This document shows positions 55,818 to 64,000 of a DNA stretch of 64,000 nucleotides, in pieces. Location of the stretch: NCBI RefSeq assembly GCF_023822005.2, contig NZ_CP098806.1, positions 4,772,501-4,836,500 of the forward strand. The letters run 5' to 3'. Source of the stretch: Dyadobacter fanqingshengii. Its GTDB lineage: Bacteria > Bacteroidota > Bacteroidia > Cytophagales > Spirosomataceae. Position numbers and translations under genes: made by a program. The notes below the pieces were generated by a model that did not search any database, was not told where the DNA came from, and worked only from the letters and a program-made list of their open reading frames with translations. Position 1 is the stretch's first letter; each line of letters begins with the position of its first letter.

Positions 55818-58691
55818 TTACCGGATGATCATTACCGAGCCGCGCTTCACATTCGGGGCGCGTTCGGGATAGTAAAGGGCCTCGTAGGAGATCACATAAG
55901 GATAGGCGCCTGGCTGCACTTTTAAGCCCTTATAGGTTCCATCCCAGCGATCTTCAATGTTCGTGGATGCGTAAATTACCTCGCCCCAGCGGTTATAGAT
56001 GCGGATTGAAAAATTGGTATAATAAGCCCCGAAAATTTCCAGAATCTCATTGTGACCTTCGCCGTCTGGCGTGAATGCATCCGGAATAAAGAACCGCGGC
56101 TCACACCGGTCCACAACTTCGGTCGATTGCTGCGCCACACAACCCTCTTTATTGACGGCGATCACTGTGTAAGTTCCCTCTGCACCAACAGTTATCGTGC
56201 GCGTGGTGTCGCCGGAATGCGGCCATTCATAGGACATTACACCTTGTCCATTTGCATCAAGAATTACCGATTGTCCATCCGGAATGCAAATCGCATATTC
56301 AGGCAGCAGATTTAAAATCGGTGAAGGGCGCTCGCCCACTTGAATGGTATCCGAGTTGTAGCAATCGTTGCGGTCTTTTACAATTACAAAATAGGAACCT
56401 GGCTGAGCCACTGTAATGTCCCTAGTGTCTTCGCCGGTGCTCCAGTTGAACTCGATCCATCTTTCGCTTGGCACTGTAAGGACGATTGAACTATCGCGGC
56501 ATAATGTTGTGTCTGGTCCAATACTTACTGCTGGCGGGCGACGTAATGTGATTTCAATGGTGTCAGCAGAAAAACATTCTCCTTGCGGGCCGTTGAAGGC
56601 AACGGCAATGTAACGCCCTGTGGCAGTTGCATTGTAAGTTTTTCCACGTCCTACCACTCTTCCACGATTGATCCATGCATAAACCTCAGCCTGAACGCCC
56701 ATATCCAAAGGAACAAAAGCGCCGCAAGTGTCTTTATCCGCACCCAGGTTAATCGGAGGAGGCGTTTCAAAAATCACCACTTCCTGCACAATGGTGGTGT
56801 CTTTACATTTGTTGATTGCGCGCATACGCACCATATATGTGCCTGGCTTCGTGTAGGTGTAAGTTGCTTTTTGCTCTTTGGAAGGAGCTGTGAAGCTTCC
56901 GTCGCCTAAGAAATCCCATTGGTAGGTGTCCTCAATTGGGTCGCAGATTGGGCTGGCTTCGAATGTTGTGGGTTCATTTGTGCAAAAACCGTTGGCCTCG
57001 AAACCGGGACCAGACGATTCCTGCGTGAAATCCTGCACCATATTCGGCAAACCTAGCTGACTTTTTTTACCGCCTAAACTTACGCCATCACGCTCATATT
57101 CAACGCCGGTGAGCGAATTCCCTTCCGGCTCGCCAATTACCGCGAGATAATCACTGCCCTCAATAGCCATATATATCTTTCCGTCAGGGGCGAATTGCAA
57201 TGCTCCGAACTTTCGAGTGGCTGAACTATCGATGGTGATGGCCGTTTCCGTCAGCAAACTGTCAGGCAATGTGAGATCGTACTGTTTTAAATAAGAACTG
57301 GTGCCGTTTTCACCCGAGAATGAAATGTACATTTTCTCCCCGCTGGGCGAAAATTCGATTCCATAAGCTGTGGGCGGCGCGGCTCCCAGATCCACGGTTT
57401 TATCATAGGTCAATGTGCCTGTTGAGTCATTGAAACTGAATAATTCAACATAATTTTTGGGTGGGCCGGGAATGATAACCGCCAGTCTGCGTTGTCCGGT
57501 GGCACTATCGGGCGACGAAAATTTCATATAACCTTCGGCTTTTCCCAAGCTGTCATGCTTCATGCCCAGTTCAGGAGCACTTGATTCTACCAAACCGCCG
57601 GTTGTAGCGTGGAAAATCCGGAATTTGTTGGTTCCGTAATCGTGAGAAATCACCCAGTAAGTGCTGTCGCGATCATTACGTGCAGACACTATACGTTCGG
57701 TCGTTGGTTGTTGTAATGTCGTATTTGTTTCAATGATCGCACCCAGGCCATTGTTCCGGCGCATATCCACAACGCTTACCGTTAGCAGTTTTTCACCATT
57801 GATATCTGATGTTGTAAATATGTTAAATAAATATTCACAACCCTTACAAGTAGGCTGGGGGACAATGAGAACGGATTGCGTGGAATTCGGGCTTCCTTTC
57901 AGCGGGGGGCAATTCCCCGGCTGAAAACAAGGCATGACGTCCCCATTCTTGTTCCAGACCGTTATACCATCGGAATAAAAGAGCAGCTGGCCTTTGGAAT
58001 TGGCAATAGAAGAAGTTCCTTCGGGCGTATTTAGCTTACCGTCCGTGATTGGTGTGGGCGGATTGTTAGAAAAATCAAGGCCTGCATTTCCTCCAAAATA
58101 CCATTTGGCACCTTCCTGATTAGCAGGTTCCATACAGATCTTCACATTGATGCGGTCCTGGATTTTACAGCCATTGGGCAAAATAACTTCCACGGAGTAA
58201 CAGCCTGAGCTATCAACATTTAATGTTTGCGTCGTGTCACCTTTGGGATACCAAACATAGCGTGCCCCATCCGGCGCTCCCTGGGGATAAGGATCCAGGA
58301 TTAATGTATCGCCAGGACAAATCGTTGTATCCGTTTTCCATTCCTGGAAAGCAGGCGGCAATTCGCCGATTTGAACAACCTTGGAAATGGTCTGTTTTGC
58401 GCCGCCTCGTAATGTCCTTAATAGCGTAACTGTGTAAGAGCCAGGTGCCATATAGGAATGTTGCGCAATGCGCCGCGCATCAGTCGCCGCGCCTTCTCCA
58501 AAACTCCATTGCCACGCAATAGCCGTACTTAGCGTATCCCTGAATGTGGTTGAGTCGGCTTCGCAATCCGGGTTTTGCATACACTGCCCTTCGACTATAA
58601 AGTCCTGAGCACTCGCGAACACTGTGGTCAGCAGTATCAGAAAGAATGTTGAATAAAATATTTGTTGATACTTATTATAAAATCGCCCCAT
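55818..58691 (-). CDS. PKD-domain protein with type IX secretion type B sorting domain
   Basis: A 957-residue exported protein. A signal peptide (about 1-28) is followed by a PKD domain (WQWSFGEGAATDARRIAQHSY near 60-80), a propeller-like middle with WYFGGNAGLDFSN and YMKFSSPDS, a second PKD domain (about 600-645), and several Ig-like repeats of the form GPDTTLCRDSSIVLTVPSE. The last about 85 residues (FIPDAFTPDGEGHNE...RIYNRWGEVIYAS) are the gliding-motility-associated C-terminal domain that targets proteins to the type IX system. It is probably surface-located or secreted; its role is unknown. A PorP/SprF gene lies divergently 223 bases away. Confidence 0.9.
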   Translation of the reverse strand: MGRFYNKYQQIFYSTFFLILLTTVFASAQDFIVEGQCMQNPDCEADSTTFRDTLSTAIAWQWSFGEGAATDARRIAQHSYMAPGSYTVTLLRTLRGGAKQTISKVVQIGELPPAFQEWKTDTTICPGDTLILDPYPQGAPDGARYVWYPKGDTTQTLNVDSSGCYSVEVILPNGCKIQDRINVKICMEPANQEGAKWYFGGNAGLDFSNNPPTPITDGKLNTPEGTSSIANSKGQLLFYSDGITVWNKNGDVMPCFQPGNCPPLKGSPNSTQSVLIVPQPTCKGCEYLFNIFTTSDINGEKLLTVSVVDMRRNNGLGAIIETNTTLQQPTTERIVSARNDRDSTYWVISHDYGTNKFRIFHATTGGLVESSAPELGMKHDSLGKAEGYMKFSSPDSATGQRRLAVIIPGPPKNYVELFSFNDSTGTLTYDKTVDLGAAPPTAYGIEFSPSGEKMYISFSGENGTSSYLKQYDLTLPDSLLTETAITIDSSATRKFGALQFAPDGKIYMAIEGSDYLAVIGEPEGNSLTGVEYERDGVSLGGKKSQLGLPNMVQDFTQESSGPGFEANGFCTNEPTTFEASPICDPIEDTYQWDFLGDGSFTAPSKEQKATYTYTKPGTYMVRMRAINKCKDTTIVQEVVIFETPPPINLGADKDTCGAFVPLDMGVQAEVYAWINRGRVVGRGKTYNATATGRYIAVAFNGPQGECFSADTIEITLRRPPAVSIGPDTTLCRDSSIVLTVPSERWIEFNWSTGEDTRDITVAQPGSYFVIVKDRNDCYNSDTIQVGERPSPILNLLPEYAICIPDGQSVILDANGQGVMSYEWPHSGDTTRTITVGAEGTYTVIAVNKEGCVAQQSTEVVDRCEPRFFIPDAFTPDGEGHNEILEIFGAYYTNFSIRIYNRWGEVIYASTNIEDRWDGTYKGLKVQPGAYPYVISYEALYYPERAPNVKRGSVMIIR

Positions 58692-58828
58692 GTTTCGTTA
58701 CTTGTTCAAACACCCCCACGCAACACAATCAATATTCAGATTACCTGACAATACTAACGAAAATAAAATGTTAAAATTTTGTGCGGTAATGTCGTAAAAA
58801 CCACTCTAATTTGAATATTAATACGCAA

Positions 58829-58857
58829 TTTGATGATATTTTGTGAATTTAATTTTG
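58829..58857 (+). promoter_or_regulatory. Predicted promoter of the PorP/SprF gene
   Basis: TTTG (58829-58832) and TAATTTTG (58850-58857) are 17 bases apart and fit the Bacteroidota pattern. Transcription should begin near 58864, 50 bases before the start codon. Confidence 0.5.
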
Positions 58858-58914
58858 TATTTTTTTTGAGCTACTTTTCCTCCGCTCATTAATGTGCGGC
58901 AATAAGAAATATTT

Positions 58915-59946
58915 ATGACAAAGCGTTTACTTCTCCTTTTTGTACTGACACTGCTTGGCCTGAAAGGTTGGAGTCAGGACCCGCAGTTTTCGCAATTTTA
59001 TGCGAATCCGCTATATCTGAACCCGGCACTGGCCGGTGGTGCGCTTGCGCCGCGCGCAACGATCAATTATAGAAATCAGTGGCCATCCTTGTCAGCGAAT
59101 TTTGTAACAACTTCTATTGGAGCAGACGTTTTTTTGCCTAATTATAATAGCGGGCTTGGTGTTTTGATAACCATGGACAGCCAGGGTCTTGGTAACTTGA
59201 AATCAACGGATATAGCGCTGCAATATTCTTACCAGATCCGGTTAAATGAGGTGACTTCGCTTCGTTTGGGTATTCAGGGCGGATTTGCTTCCCGGAAGCT
59301 AGATTATTTTGGACTAACATTTGGTGATCAATATAATAATGGAGGACTTACCGGGCAGCCTTCGGAAGATCCGTTTGCAGAGGGCGGGCCGAACGTAAAC
59401 TATGCAGATTTCGGCTCAGGGTTAATGTTATATTCCGATTGGTATTGGGCTGGTCTTTCCGCACATCATCTAAACCGTCCAAATCAGGCATTTTCATCGG
59501 TTTCGGAGGCGAGGTTACCCGTTAAAACCAGTTTTCAGGCTGGATTAAGAATTCCATTTGCAGGATATACATTCCTTGGGGATGAAATTGATAAAGAAAA
59601 GACGATTTCTCCTGCTATTATGTACAAAAAGCAAGGGAAGTACGATCAGTTTGATGCCGGACTGTATGCAACCATTGAACCATTGGTCTTGGGAGCCTGG
59701 TATCGGGGCATTCCATTTAAAAAATACGAACAAAACATCAACAACCACGAAGCGCTTATTTTCCTCGCTGGTTATCGACAGGATAAATTTTCAATCGGTT
59801 ATAGCTACGACCTTACTATTTCTACATTAGGAGCGAGCAGCGGCGGGGCGCATGAAATATCACTTTCTTACGTCTTCGACCCGATCGAGTCAAAGCCAAG
59901 ACGGAGCAAAAGCAGCAAAAAGCAACTTTCCTGTCCTAAATTCTGA
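58915..59946 (+). CDS. PorP/SprF-family type IX secretion membrane protein
   Basis: A 343-residue outer-membrane barrel protein. The signal peptide (1-20) leads to QDPQFSQFYANPLYLNPALAGG, the conserved family start, and later GLGVLITMDSQGLGNLKSTDIALQYSYQIRL. The C-terminal 20 residues are basic and Ser-rich. PorP/SprF proteins are accessory to the type IX machinery and are often paired with type B sorting-domain substrates, as here with the divergent gene. Confidence 0.92.
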   Translation: MTKRLLLLFVLTLLGLKGWSQDPQFSQFYANPLYLNPALAGGALAPRATINYRNQWPSLSANFVTTSIGADVFLPNYNSGLGVLITMDSQGLGNLKSTDIALQYSYQIRLNEVTSLRLGIQGGFASRKLDYFGLTFGDQYNNGGLTGQPSEDPFAEGGPNVNYADFGSGLMLYSDWYWAGLSAHHLNRPNQAFSSVSEARLPVKTSFQAGLRIPFAGYTFLGDEIDKEKTISPAIMYKKQGKYDQFDAGLYATIEPLVLGAWYRGIPFKKYEQNINNHEALIFLAGYRQDKFSIGYSYDLTISTLGASSGGAHEISLSYVFDPIESKPRRSKSSKKQLSCPKF

Positions 59947-60049
59947 TTTTCAGGAAACATTGAATCTTATCGGGGTTATTTAGGGTAGAGCAAAAGAACC
60001 GTCGTCTTTTTCTTTACAACAATCACCTATTTTAATATTTAAAAGTTTC

Positions 60050-60838
60050 ATGAGTCCACGCTTCACAATCCAAACTTTACTTCTGCTATGCATGACAGTG
60101 GCATTTGCCGCTGTCGCAGCTCCACCGAAAAGGGAATTCTACGAGATAAAAATTTATCACCTGAAGGATGCAGATCAGGGAACACGGGTAGAGAATTATT
60201 TGAAAGATGCTTACATCCCCGCCATGCACCGCGCTGGTATAAAGAATGTTGGCGTTTTCAAACCTGTTGCTTCGGATACAGCGGCTGCCGGTAAATTGAT
60301 CTACGTTTTCACACCATTGAAATCACTGGAACAGTTGCTGGATATGCCTAAAACACTTGCAAAAGACGCGGCATATGCTTCTGCTGGCAAAGATTACATA
60401 GATGCGGAATTTAAAAATGCGCCTTATGCCCGCTACGAAACGATTGTTTTGCAAGCATTTACAGGCATGCCGATGCATAAAAAGCCGGGATTGACAGGTC
60501 CAAAAGCAGATCGCGTTTATGAATTGCGCAGCTATGAAGGTCACACGGAGAAAATTTACCAGAACAAGGTAAAAATGTTCAATGATGGTGGAGAAGTGCC
60601 CCTTTTCGAAAGACTTGGTTTCAATGCGGTTTTTTATGCAGAAGTTATCGCCGGAAGCCACCAGCCCAATTTAATGTACATGACCACATTTGATAACAAA
60701 GCATCCCGCGACGAACACTGGAAAGCATTCAGTGCCGATGCAGAATGGAATAAATTGAAAGTGAACCCGGAGTATCAGAATAATGTATCCAAAAATACAA
60801 GCTTCTTCCTGACTCCAACCGACTACTCAGATATCTAA
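60050..60838 (+). CDS. Exported NIPSNAP-family protein
   Basis: A 262-residue protein with a signal peptide (about 1-24, cleaved near AAP) and two NIPSNAP ferredoxin-like domains: YEIKIYHLKDADQGTRVENYLKDAYIPAMHRAGI near 32-65 and YELRSYEGHTEKIYQNKVKMF near 165-185. The family function is not established. It precedes a quinone-oxidoreductase-like gene by 11 bases, so the pair is co-transcribed. Confidence 0.86.
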   Translation: MSPRFTIQTLLLLCMTVAFAAVAAPPKREFYEIKIYHLKDADQGTRVENYLKDAYIPAMHRAGIKNVGVFKPVASDTAAAGKLIYVFTPLKSLEQLLDMPKTLAKDAAYASAGKDYIDAEFKNAPYARYETIVLQAFTGMPMHKKPGLTGPKADRVYELRSYEGHTEKIYQNKVKMFNDGGEVPLFERLGFNAVFYAEVIAGSHQPNLMYMTTFDNKASRDEHWKAFSADAEWNKLKVNPEYQNNVSKNTSFFLTPTDYSDI

Positions 60839-60849
60839 TCCCGGATTGA

Positions 60850-61860
60850 ATGAAAGCTGCTGTTATTAAAAATCTTCACGAGCCTTTGGTTATAGAAGAA
60901 GTTGAAAAACCACAGGCCGCCACAGGCGAAGTGATCGTTCAGTTGAAAGCAGCTTCATTAAATCACCGCGATGTCTGGATTCAAAAAGGCCTTTATCCTA
61001 AAATCACAACGCCCATTATTCCCGGATCTGACGGAGCGGGAATAGTGAGTGAAGTGGGGGAAGGTGTGGATCCTGATTGGCTTGGTAAGGAAGTGATCAT
61101 TAATCCTTCGCAAAACTGGGGCGATAATCCAGCTTTTTATGGGGATGAACACAAAATACTAGGTTTGCCGGATAACGGGACTTTTGCTGAATTTGTTAAA
61201 GTAGAAGCCCGTTATCTGGTTCAAAAGCCAGCATATCTTTCATTTGAACAAGCTGCGACGTTGCCGCTCGGCGCATTGACTGCCTGGCGCGCATTGCATA
61301 CCCGTGCAAAATGGCAACCCGGTGATAAGGTTTTGGTAACTGGTGCAGGCGGTGGCGTTGCATTATTTGTGATTCAATTTGCGATTGCAGCCGGTGCGGA
61401 AGTTTGGGTAACCTCAGGAAATGACCAGAAAATCCAACAAGCCATTCAGCTTGGAGCCAAAGGAGGCATTAATTACAAAAATCCAACCTGGTTTCGAGAT
61501 TTGCTCGTAAAAACACGGGGGCCGAAGTTGGGCTATTTTAATGTCATTATTGATAGTGCAGGCGGCGCCGGATTTTCCAAATTGATTGACATCGCAGCTC
61601 CCGGAGCAAGAATTTGCTTTTACGGCGGCGGCACGGGCAACATTACCGATATTGTTCCGGCCAAAGTGTTCTTCAAACAACTGAACATTCTCGGAACCAC
61701 AATGGGCACCGAGTCCGAGTTTCAGGAAATGATAAAATTTGTTGAAGAAAAACACATTATGCCCATCATTGACACCGTTTTTCCATTGGCCGAAGCTGAA
61801 AAAGCGTTGCGCTTGATGGATTCGGGCCAGCAGTTTGGGAAAATTGTTTTGAAAATCTAG
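60850..61860 (+). CDS. Zinc-binding-dehydrogenase-like NAD(P)H oxidoreductase
   Basis: A 336-residue medium-chain reductase. NHRDVWIQKGLYP (about 37-49) and GSDGAGIVSEVG (about 57-68) define the GroES-like domain. VTGAGGGVALFVIQFAIAAGAEVW near 160-183 is the nucleotide-binding fold. The structural and catalytic zinc Cys sets of true alcohol dehydrogenases are not seen, so a quinone or enone reductase is more likely. It is the second gene after the NIPSNAP protein. Confidence 0.87.
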   Translation: MKAAVIKNLHEPLVIEEVEKPQAATGEVIVQLKAASLNHRDVWIQKGLYPKITTPIIPGSDGAGIVSEVGEGVDPDWLGKEVIINPSQNWGDNPAFYGDEHKILGLPDNGTFAEFVKVEARYLVQKPAYLSFEQAATLPLGALTAWRALHTRAKWQPGDKVLVTGAGGGVALFVIQFAIAAGAEVWVTSGNDQKIQQAIQLGAKGGINYKNPTWFRDLLVKTRGPKLGYFNVIIDSAGGAGFSKLIDIAAPGARICFYGGGTGNITDIVPAKVFFKQLNILGTTMGTESEFQEMIKFVEEKHIMPIIDTVFPLAEAEKALRLMDSGQQFGKIVLKI

Positions 61861-61863
61861 CTC

Positions 61864-62667
61864 TTATTTCTGCACGGATTCAATAGCGCCACGAACGCTT
61901 CCGTATTGATTCAGCAATTTTTCAGCTTCTTCCGGCCCAACATTCAACTCGTCAATGATCATCTGTTGCGCGCGATTAACCAGTTTTTCATTGGTAAGTT
62001 GCATATCGATCATTTTGTTGCCTTTTACTTTACCTAAACGGATCATTACAGCCGTTGAGATCATATTAAGGACTAATTTCTGAGCAGTTCCGGATTTCAT
62101 TCTCGTGCTTCCTGTTAAAAATTCAGGTCCTACCACGACTTCCACCGGGAATTCCGCGGCCTTTGCGACCGGCGAACCATTATTACAAACAACACAACCT
62201 GTTAGCAAGCCTGCTTTTTGCGCTTCATTCAATCCGCCAATTACATATGGCGTGCGTCCGGAGGCTGCTATGCCTATTAATGTATCGTTTTTATTGGGTT
62301 GATAGGGCTCCAAATCCAGCCAAGCCTGGTTCCAGTCATCCTCCGCATTTTCAACGGCCTTCCTGATTGCCGTATCCCCGCCAGCAATAATTCCAACCAC
62401 CAGATCAAACGGAACGCCGAACGTTGGCGGACATTCCGAGGCATCTACAACGCCCAGTCTACCGCTGGTGCCGGCCCCAATATAAAATATCCGTCCACCT
62501 TTCTGCATCCGCGGAACAATTTGCGATACAAGCGCTTCTATCTGTGGAAGTGATTTTTCAACAGCATTTGGAACCGTTTTATCTTCTTGATTAATGGAAG
62601 ATAAAATATCCTGAACGCTCATTTTTTCAAGATCATTGTAATTGGAAGACGACTCGGTGGTTAGCAT
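61864..62667 (-). CDS. murQ: N-acetylmuramic acid 6-phosphate etherase
   Basis: Cleaves the lactyl ether of MurNAc-6-phosphate to give GlcNAc-6-phosphate and lactate during cell-wall recycling. About 267 residues from the preferred start (MLTTESSS). SIS-domain motif IGAGTSGRLGVVDASECPPTFG is near 64-86 and the family pattern TGSTRMKSGTAQK near 187-200. The in-frame ATG 24 bases upstream lies in the -7 promoter element, so the shorter start is favoured. It is transcribed alone; no anmK is nearby. Confidence 0.92.
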   Translation of the reverse strand: MLTTESSSNYNDLEKMSVQDILSSINQEDKTVPNAVEKSLPQIEALVSQIVPRMQKGGRIFYIGAGTSGRLGVVDASECPPTFGVPFDLVVGIIAGGDTAIRKAVENAEDDWNQAWLDLEPYQPNKNDTLIGIAASGRTPYVIGGLNEAQKAGLLTGCVVCNNGSPVAKAAEFPVEVVVGPEFLTGSTRMKSGTAQKLVLNMISTAVMIRLGKVKGNKMIDMQLTNEKLVNRAQQMIIDELNVGPEEAEKLLNQYGSVRGAIESVQK

Positions 62668-62688
62668 AAGATTGGATTTTGGAATGGT

Positions 62689-62718
62689 CAAAAGTAAATA
62701 TTTTCGTCAAATCATCAA
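62689..62718 (-). promoter_or_regulatory. Predicted promoter of murQ
   Basis: On the minus strand TTG (62716-62718) and TACTTTTG (62689-62696) are 19 bases apart. The -7 element overlaps the upstream alternative ATG of murQ. Confidence 0.5.
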
Positions 62719-62775
62719 TTAGCAAAGTTTAATTTGGTATTAATCTTAGAATATCTTCAAAAAATCGCGCGAATG

Positions 62776-62807
62776 TTTGGAAAATAAAAAGATACCCTTC
62801 TAATTTG
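62776..62807 (+). promoter_or_regulatory. Predicted promoter of the ilvD leader
   Basis: TTTG (62776-62779) and TAATTTG (62801-62807) are 21 bases apart. Transcription would begin near 62814, ahead of a perfect 14-bp palindrome AGCGAAATTTCGCT (62826-62839) and the leader peptide. Confidence 0.45.
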
Positions 62808-62858
62808 TATTGCCAATATGAAATCAGCGAAATTTCGCTAACCAATAATTTTACGCTA

Positions 62859-62906
62859 ATGAAATTCATTTTAATCGTCCCAGTTCTAATTCTAGTCACG
62901 TCTTAG
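62859..62906 (+). CDS. Branched-chain amino-acid leader peptide (ilv attenuator)
   Basis: A 15-codon frame, MKFILIVPVLILVTS, too short for ordinary gene finding. Nine of 15 residues are Ile, Leu or Val, the amino acids whose synthesis needs the downstream ilvD product. The stop TAG (62904-62906) is directly followed by the antiterminator strand. Placement and composition are those of a ribosome-sensing leader peptide. No Shine-Dalgarno sequence is seen, as usual in this phylum. Confidence 0.82.
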   Translation: MKFILIVPVLILVTS

Positions 62907-62907
62907 C

Positions 62908-62969
62908 GTGAGTGAGGACGATCGCATATAACCTGGCACCTCACTCACCGCACTGAATGAGGTGTTTTT
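62908..62969 (+). promoter_or_regulatory. Transcription attenuator of ilvD
   Basis: GTGAGTGAGG (62908-62917) can pair perfectly with CCTCACTCAC (62939-62948) as an antiterminator. The same bases also form the terminator stem 62937-62947 / 62954-62964 (one mismatch), followed by TTTTTATTT. The two hairpins exclude each other. A ribosome reaching the leader stop would cover 62908-62917 and favour termination; a ribosome stalled on Ile, Leu or Val codons would leave it free and favour readthrough. Confidence 0.8.
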
Positions 62970-62987
62970 ATTTACCACATATTCACC

Positions 62988-64000
62988 ATGTCGACAGAAC
63001 TTAACAGATTTTCGAAAACCCTAACACAAGAAGTAACCAATCCAGCAGCGCAGGCCATGCTTTATGGCATCGGGTTGAAGGAAGAAGATTTTGCCAAACC
63101 ACAAATTGGGATTGCGAGCACAGGTTATGAAGGTAACCCTTGCAATATGCACTTAAACGGACTTTCAGTTTATGTGAAACAAGGTGTTACTGCCAATGAT
63201 ATGATTGGTTTGATCTTTAACACAATCGGCGTTTCTGACGGTATGACCAATGGAAATGACGGCATGCGTTACTCGTTGCCAAGTCGTGATATTATTGCCG
63301 ATTCAATTGAAACCGTGGTTTCTGCACAATGGTATGACGGTGTGATTGCGGTTGTGGGATGTGATAAAAATATGCCGGGCGCTGTGATGGCGATGGCGCG
63401 GTTGGATCGCCCTGCGATTATGGTTTATGGCGGAACTATCCGTTCAGGACATTATAAAGGACAAAAACTCGATATCGTTTCGGCATTTGAGGCGCTTGGA
63501 AAGAAGTTTGCCAACAACATTTCAGACGAAGATTTCAAGGGAGTTATTCAAAATTCAATTCCTGGTCAGGGCGCTTGCGGTGGCATGTACACGGCAAACA
63601 CGATGGCGGCTTCCATTGAAGCAATGGGAATGAGTTTGCCATTCAGCAGTTCTTACCCGGCTACGCATGAAGGCAAGCAGGATGAATGTAAGAAAATCGG
63701 CGCTGCGATGAAAAAGCTTTTGGAAATGAATATCACTCCAAAAGAAGTTATTACTAAAAAATCGCTTGAAAACGCATTAACGGTGGTTATGGCGCTTGGA
63801 GGTTCCACAAATGCAGCATTGCACTTCCTGGCGATTGCGCGTTCAGCGGGTCTTTCCTTAACATTGGATGACATTCAGGCTATTTCAGATCGCACGCCGT
63901 TTATCGCGGATTTGAAGCCAAGCGGTAAATATTACATGGAAGATATTCTGGAAATCGGCGGGGTTCCTGCCATTACTAAATATTTGTATTCCAAAGGCTT
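62988..64000 (+). CDS. ilvD: Dihydroxy-acid dehydratase, 5' part
   Basis: Iron-sulfur enzyme converting dihydroxy-acids to 2-oxo acids in valine, isoleucine and leucine synthesis. The gene runs off the window end; about 337 codons are present. The start MSTELNRFSKTLTQ is followed by GIASTGYEGNPCNMHL (about 39-54) with a cluster Cys, VVGCDKNMPGAVMA (about 122-135) with another, and GQGACGGMYTANTM (about 192-205) with the third. It is the likely first gene of a branched-chain operon controlled by the leader just upstream. Confidence 0.95.
   Translation, partial: MSTELNRFSKTLTQEVTNPAAQAMLYGIGLKEEDFAKPQIGIASTGYEGNPCNMHLNGLSVYVKQGVTANDMIGLIFNTIGVSDGMTNGNDGMRYSLPSRDIIADSIETVVSAQWYDGVIAVVGCDKNMPGAVMAMARLDRPAIMVYGGTIRSGHYKGQKLDIVSAFEALGKKFANNISDEDFKGVIQNSIPGQGACGGMYTANTMAASIEAMGMSLPFSSSYPATHEGKQDECKKIGAAMKKLLEMNITPKEVITKKSLENALTVVMALGGSTNAALHFLAIARSAGLSLTLDDIQAISDRTPFIADLKPSGKYYMEDILEIGGVPAITKYLYSKG

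Overview
The window reads as a chromosomal segment of a Bacteroidota bacterium of the order Cytophagales, most likely Dyadobacter or a close Spirosomataceae relative. This is inferred from gene content, not from a search. The evidence is gliding and type IX secretion genes (gldG, gldJ, a type B sorting-domain protein, PorP/SprF), a GT3-type glycogen synthase, planctomycete-style cytochromes, many start codons without a Shine-Dalgarno sequence, and recurrent promoter elements of the Bacteroidota form TTTG-N17-24-TAnnTTTG. Moderate GC and dense coding on both strands suggest core chromosome. I see no prophage, insertion sequence or CRISPR array.

Layout. 1-1.4 kb: 3' end of an rRNA operon (23S, spacer with a partial 5S-like copy, 5S, terminator) and a convergent tRNA-Leu(CAG). 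1.4-14.5 kb: mostly minus-strand housekeeping genes: hpt with a beta-CASP hydrolase, an M20 peptidase, plsY, prmA with a 1560-residue exported protein of unknown function, and glycogen synthase. 14.8-25.2 kb: an exported GHL10-type glycosidase coupled to a solitary nuoD, asd, a 5-formyl-THF cyclo-ligase, icd, an Omp85-like barrel, a RelE-type toxin-antitoxin pair, an aspartate aminotransferase and a 2Fe-2S flavoreductase. 25.3-38.3 kb: a BlaR1/BlaI-type pair with three matching operators, dnaN, gldG, two sugar-related singletons, a GxxExxY protein, a frameshifted small gene, and the run lipB-hypothetical-exonuclease-rnr, then YraN.

38.4-46 kb is an accessory block for envelope sugar metabolism: a Tat-exported TIM-barrel isomerase, a 969-residue propeller/HEAT/cytochrome dehydrogenase, an AraC regulator, a PhyH dioxygenase, a rhamnose-mutarotase-like protein and a DUF2231-cytochrome-LRR fusion. 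46-64 kb holds barstar, pnuC, mfd with a structured leader, gldJ, comF, pyrC, a Nudix hydrolase, ruvB, a type IX secretion substrate divergent from its likely SprF partner, a NIPSNAP protein with an oxidoreductase, murQ, and the start of ilvD.

The most interesting regulatory signal is upstream of ilvD: a 15-codon leader peptide in which 9 residues are Ile, Leu or Val, followed by mutually exclusive antiterminator and terminator hairpins. This is a complete ribosome-mediated attenuator. Others are three perfect TACGA-N6-TCGTA dyads before blaI and a promoter/tandem-repeat/terminator unit before mfd.
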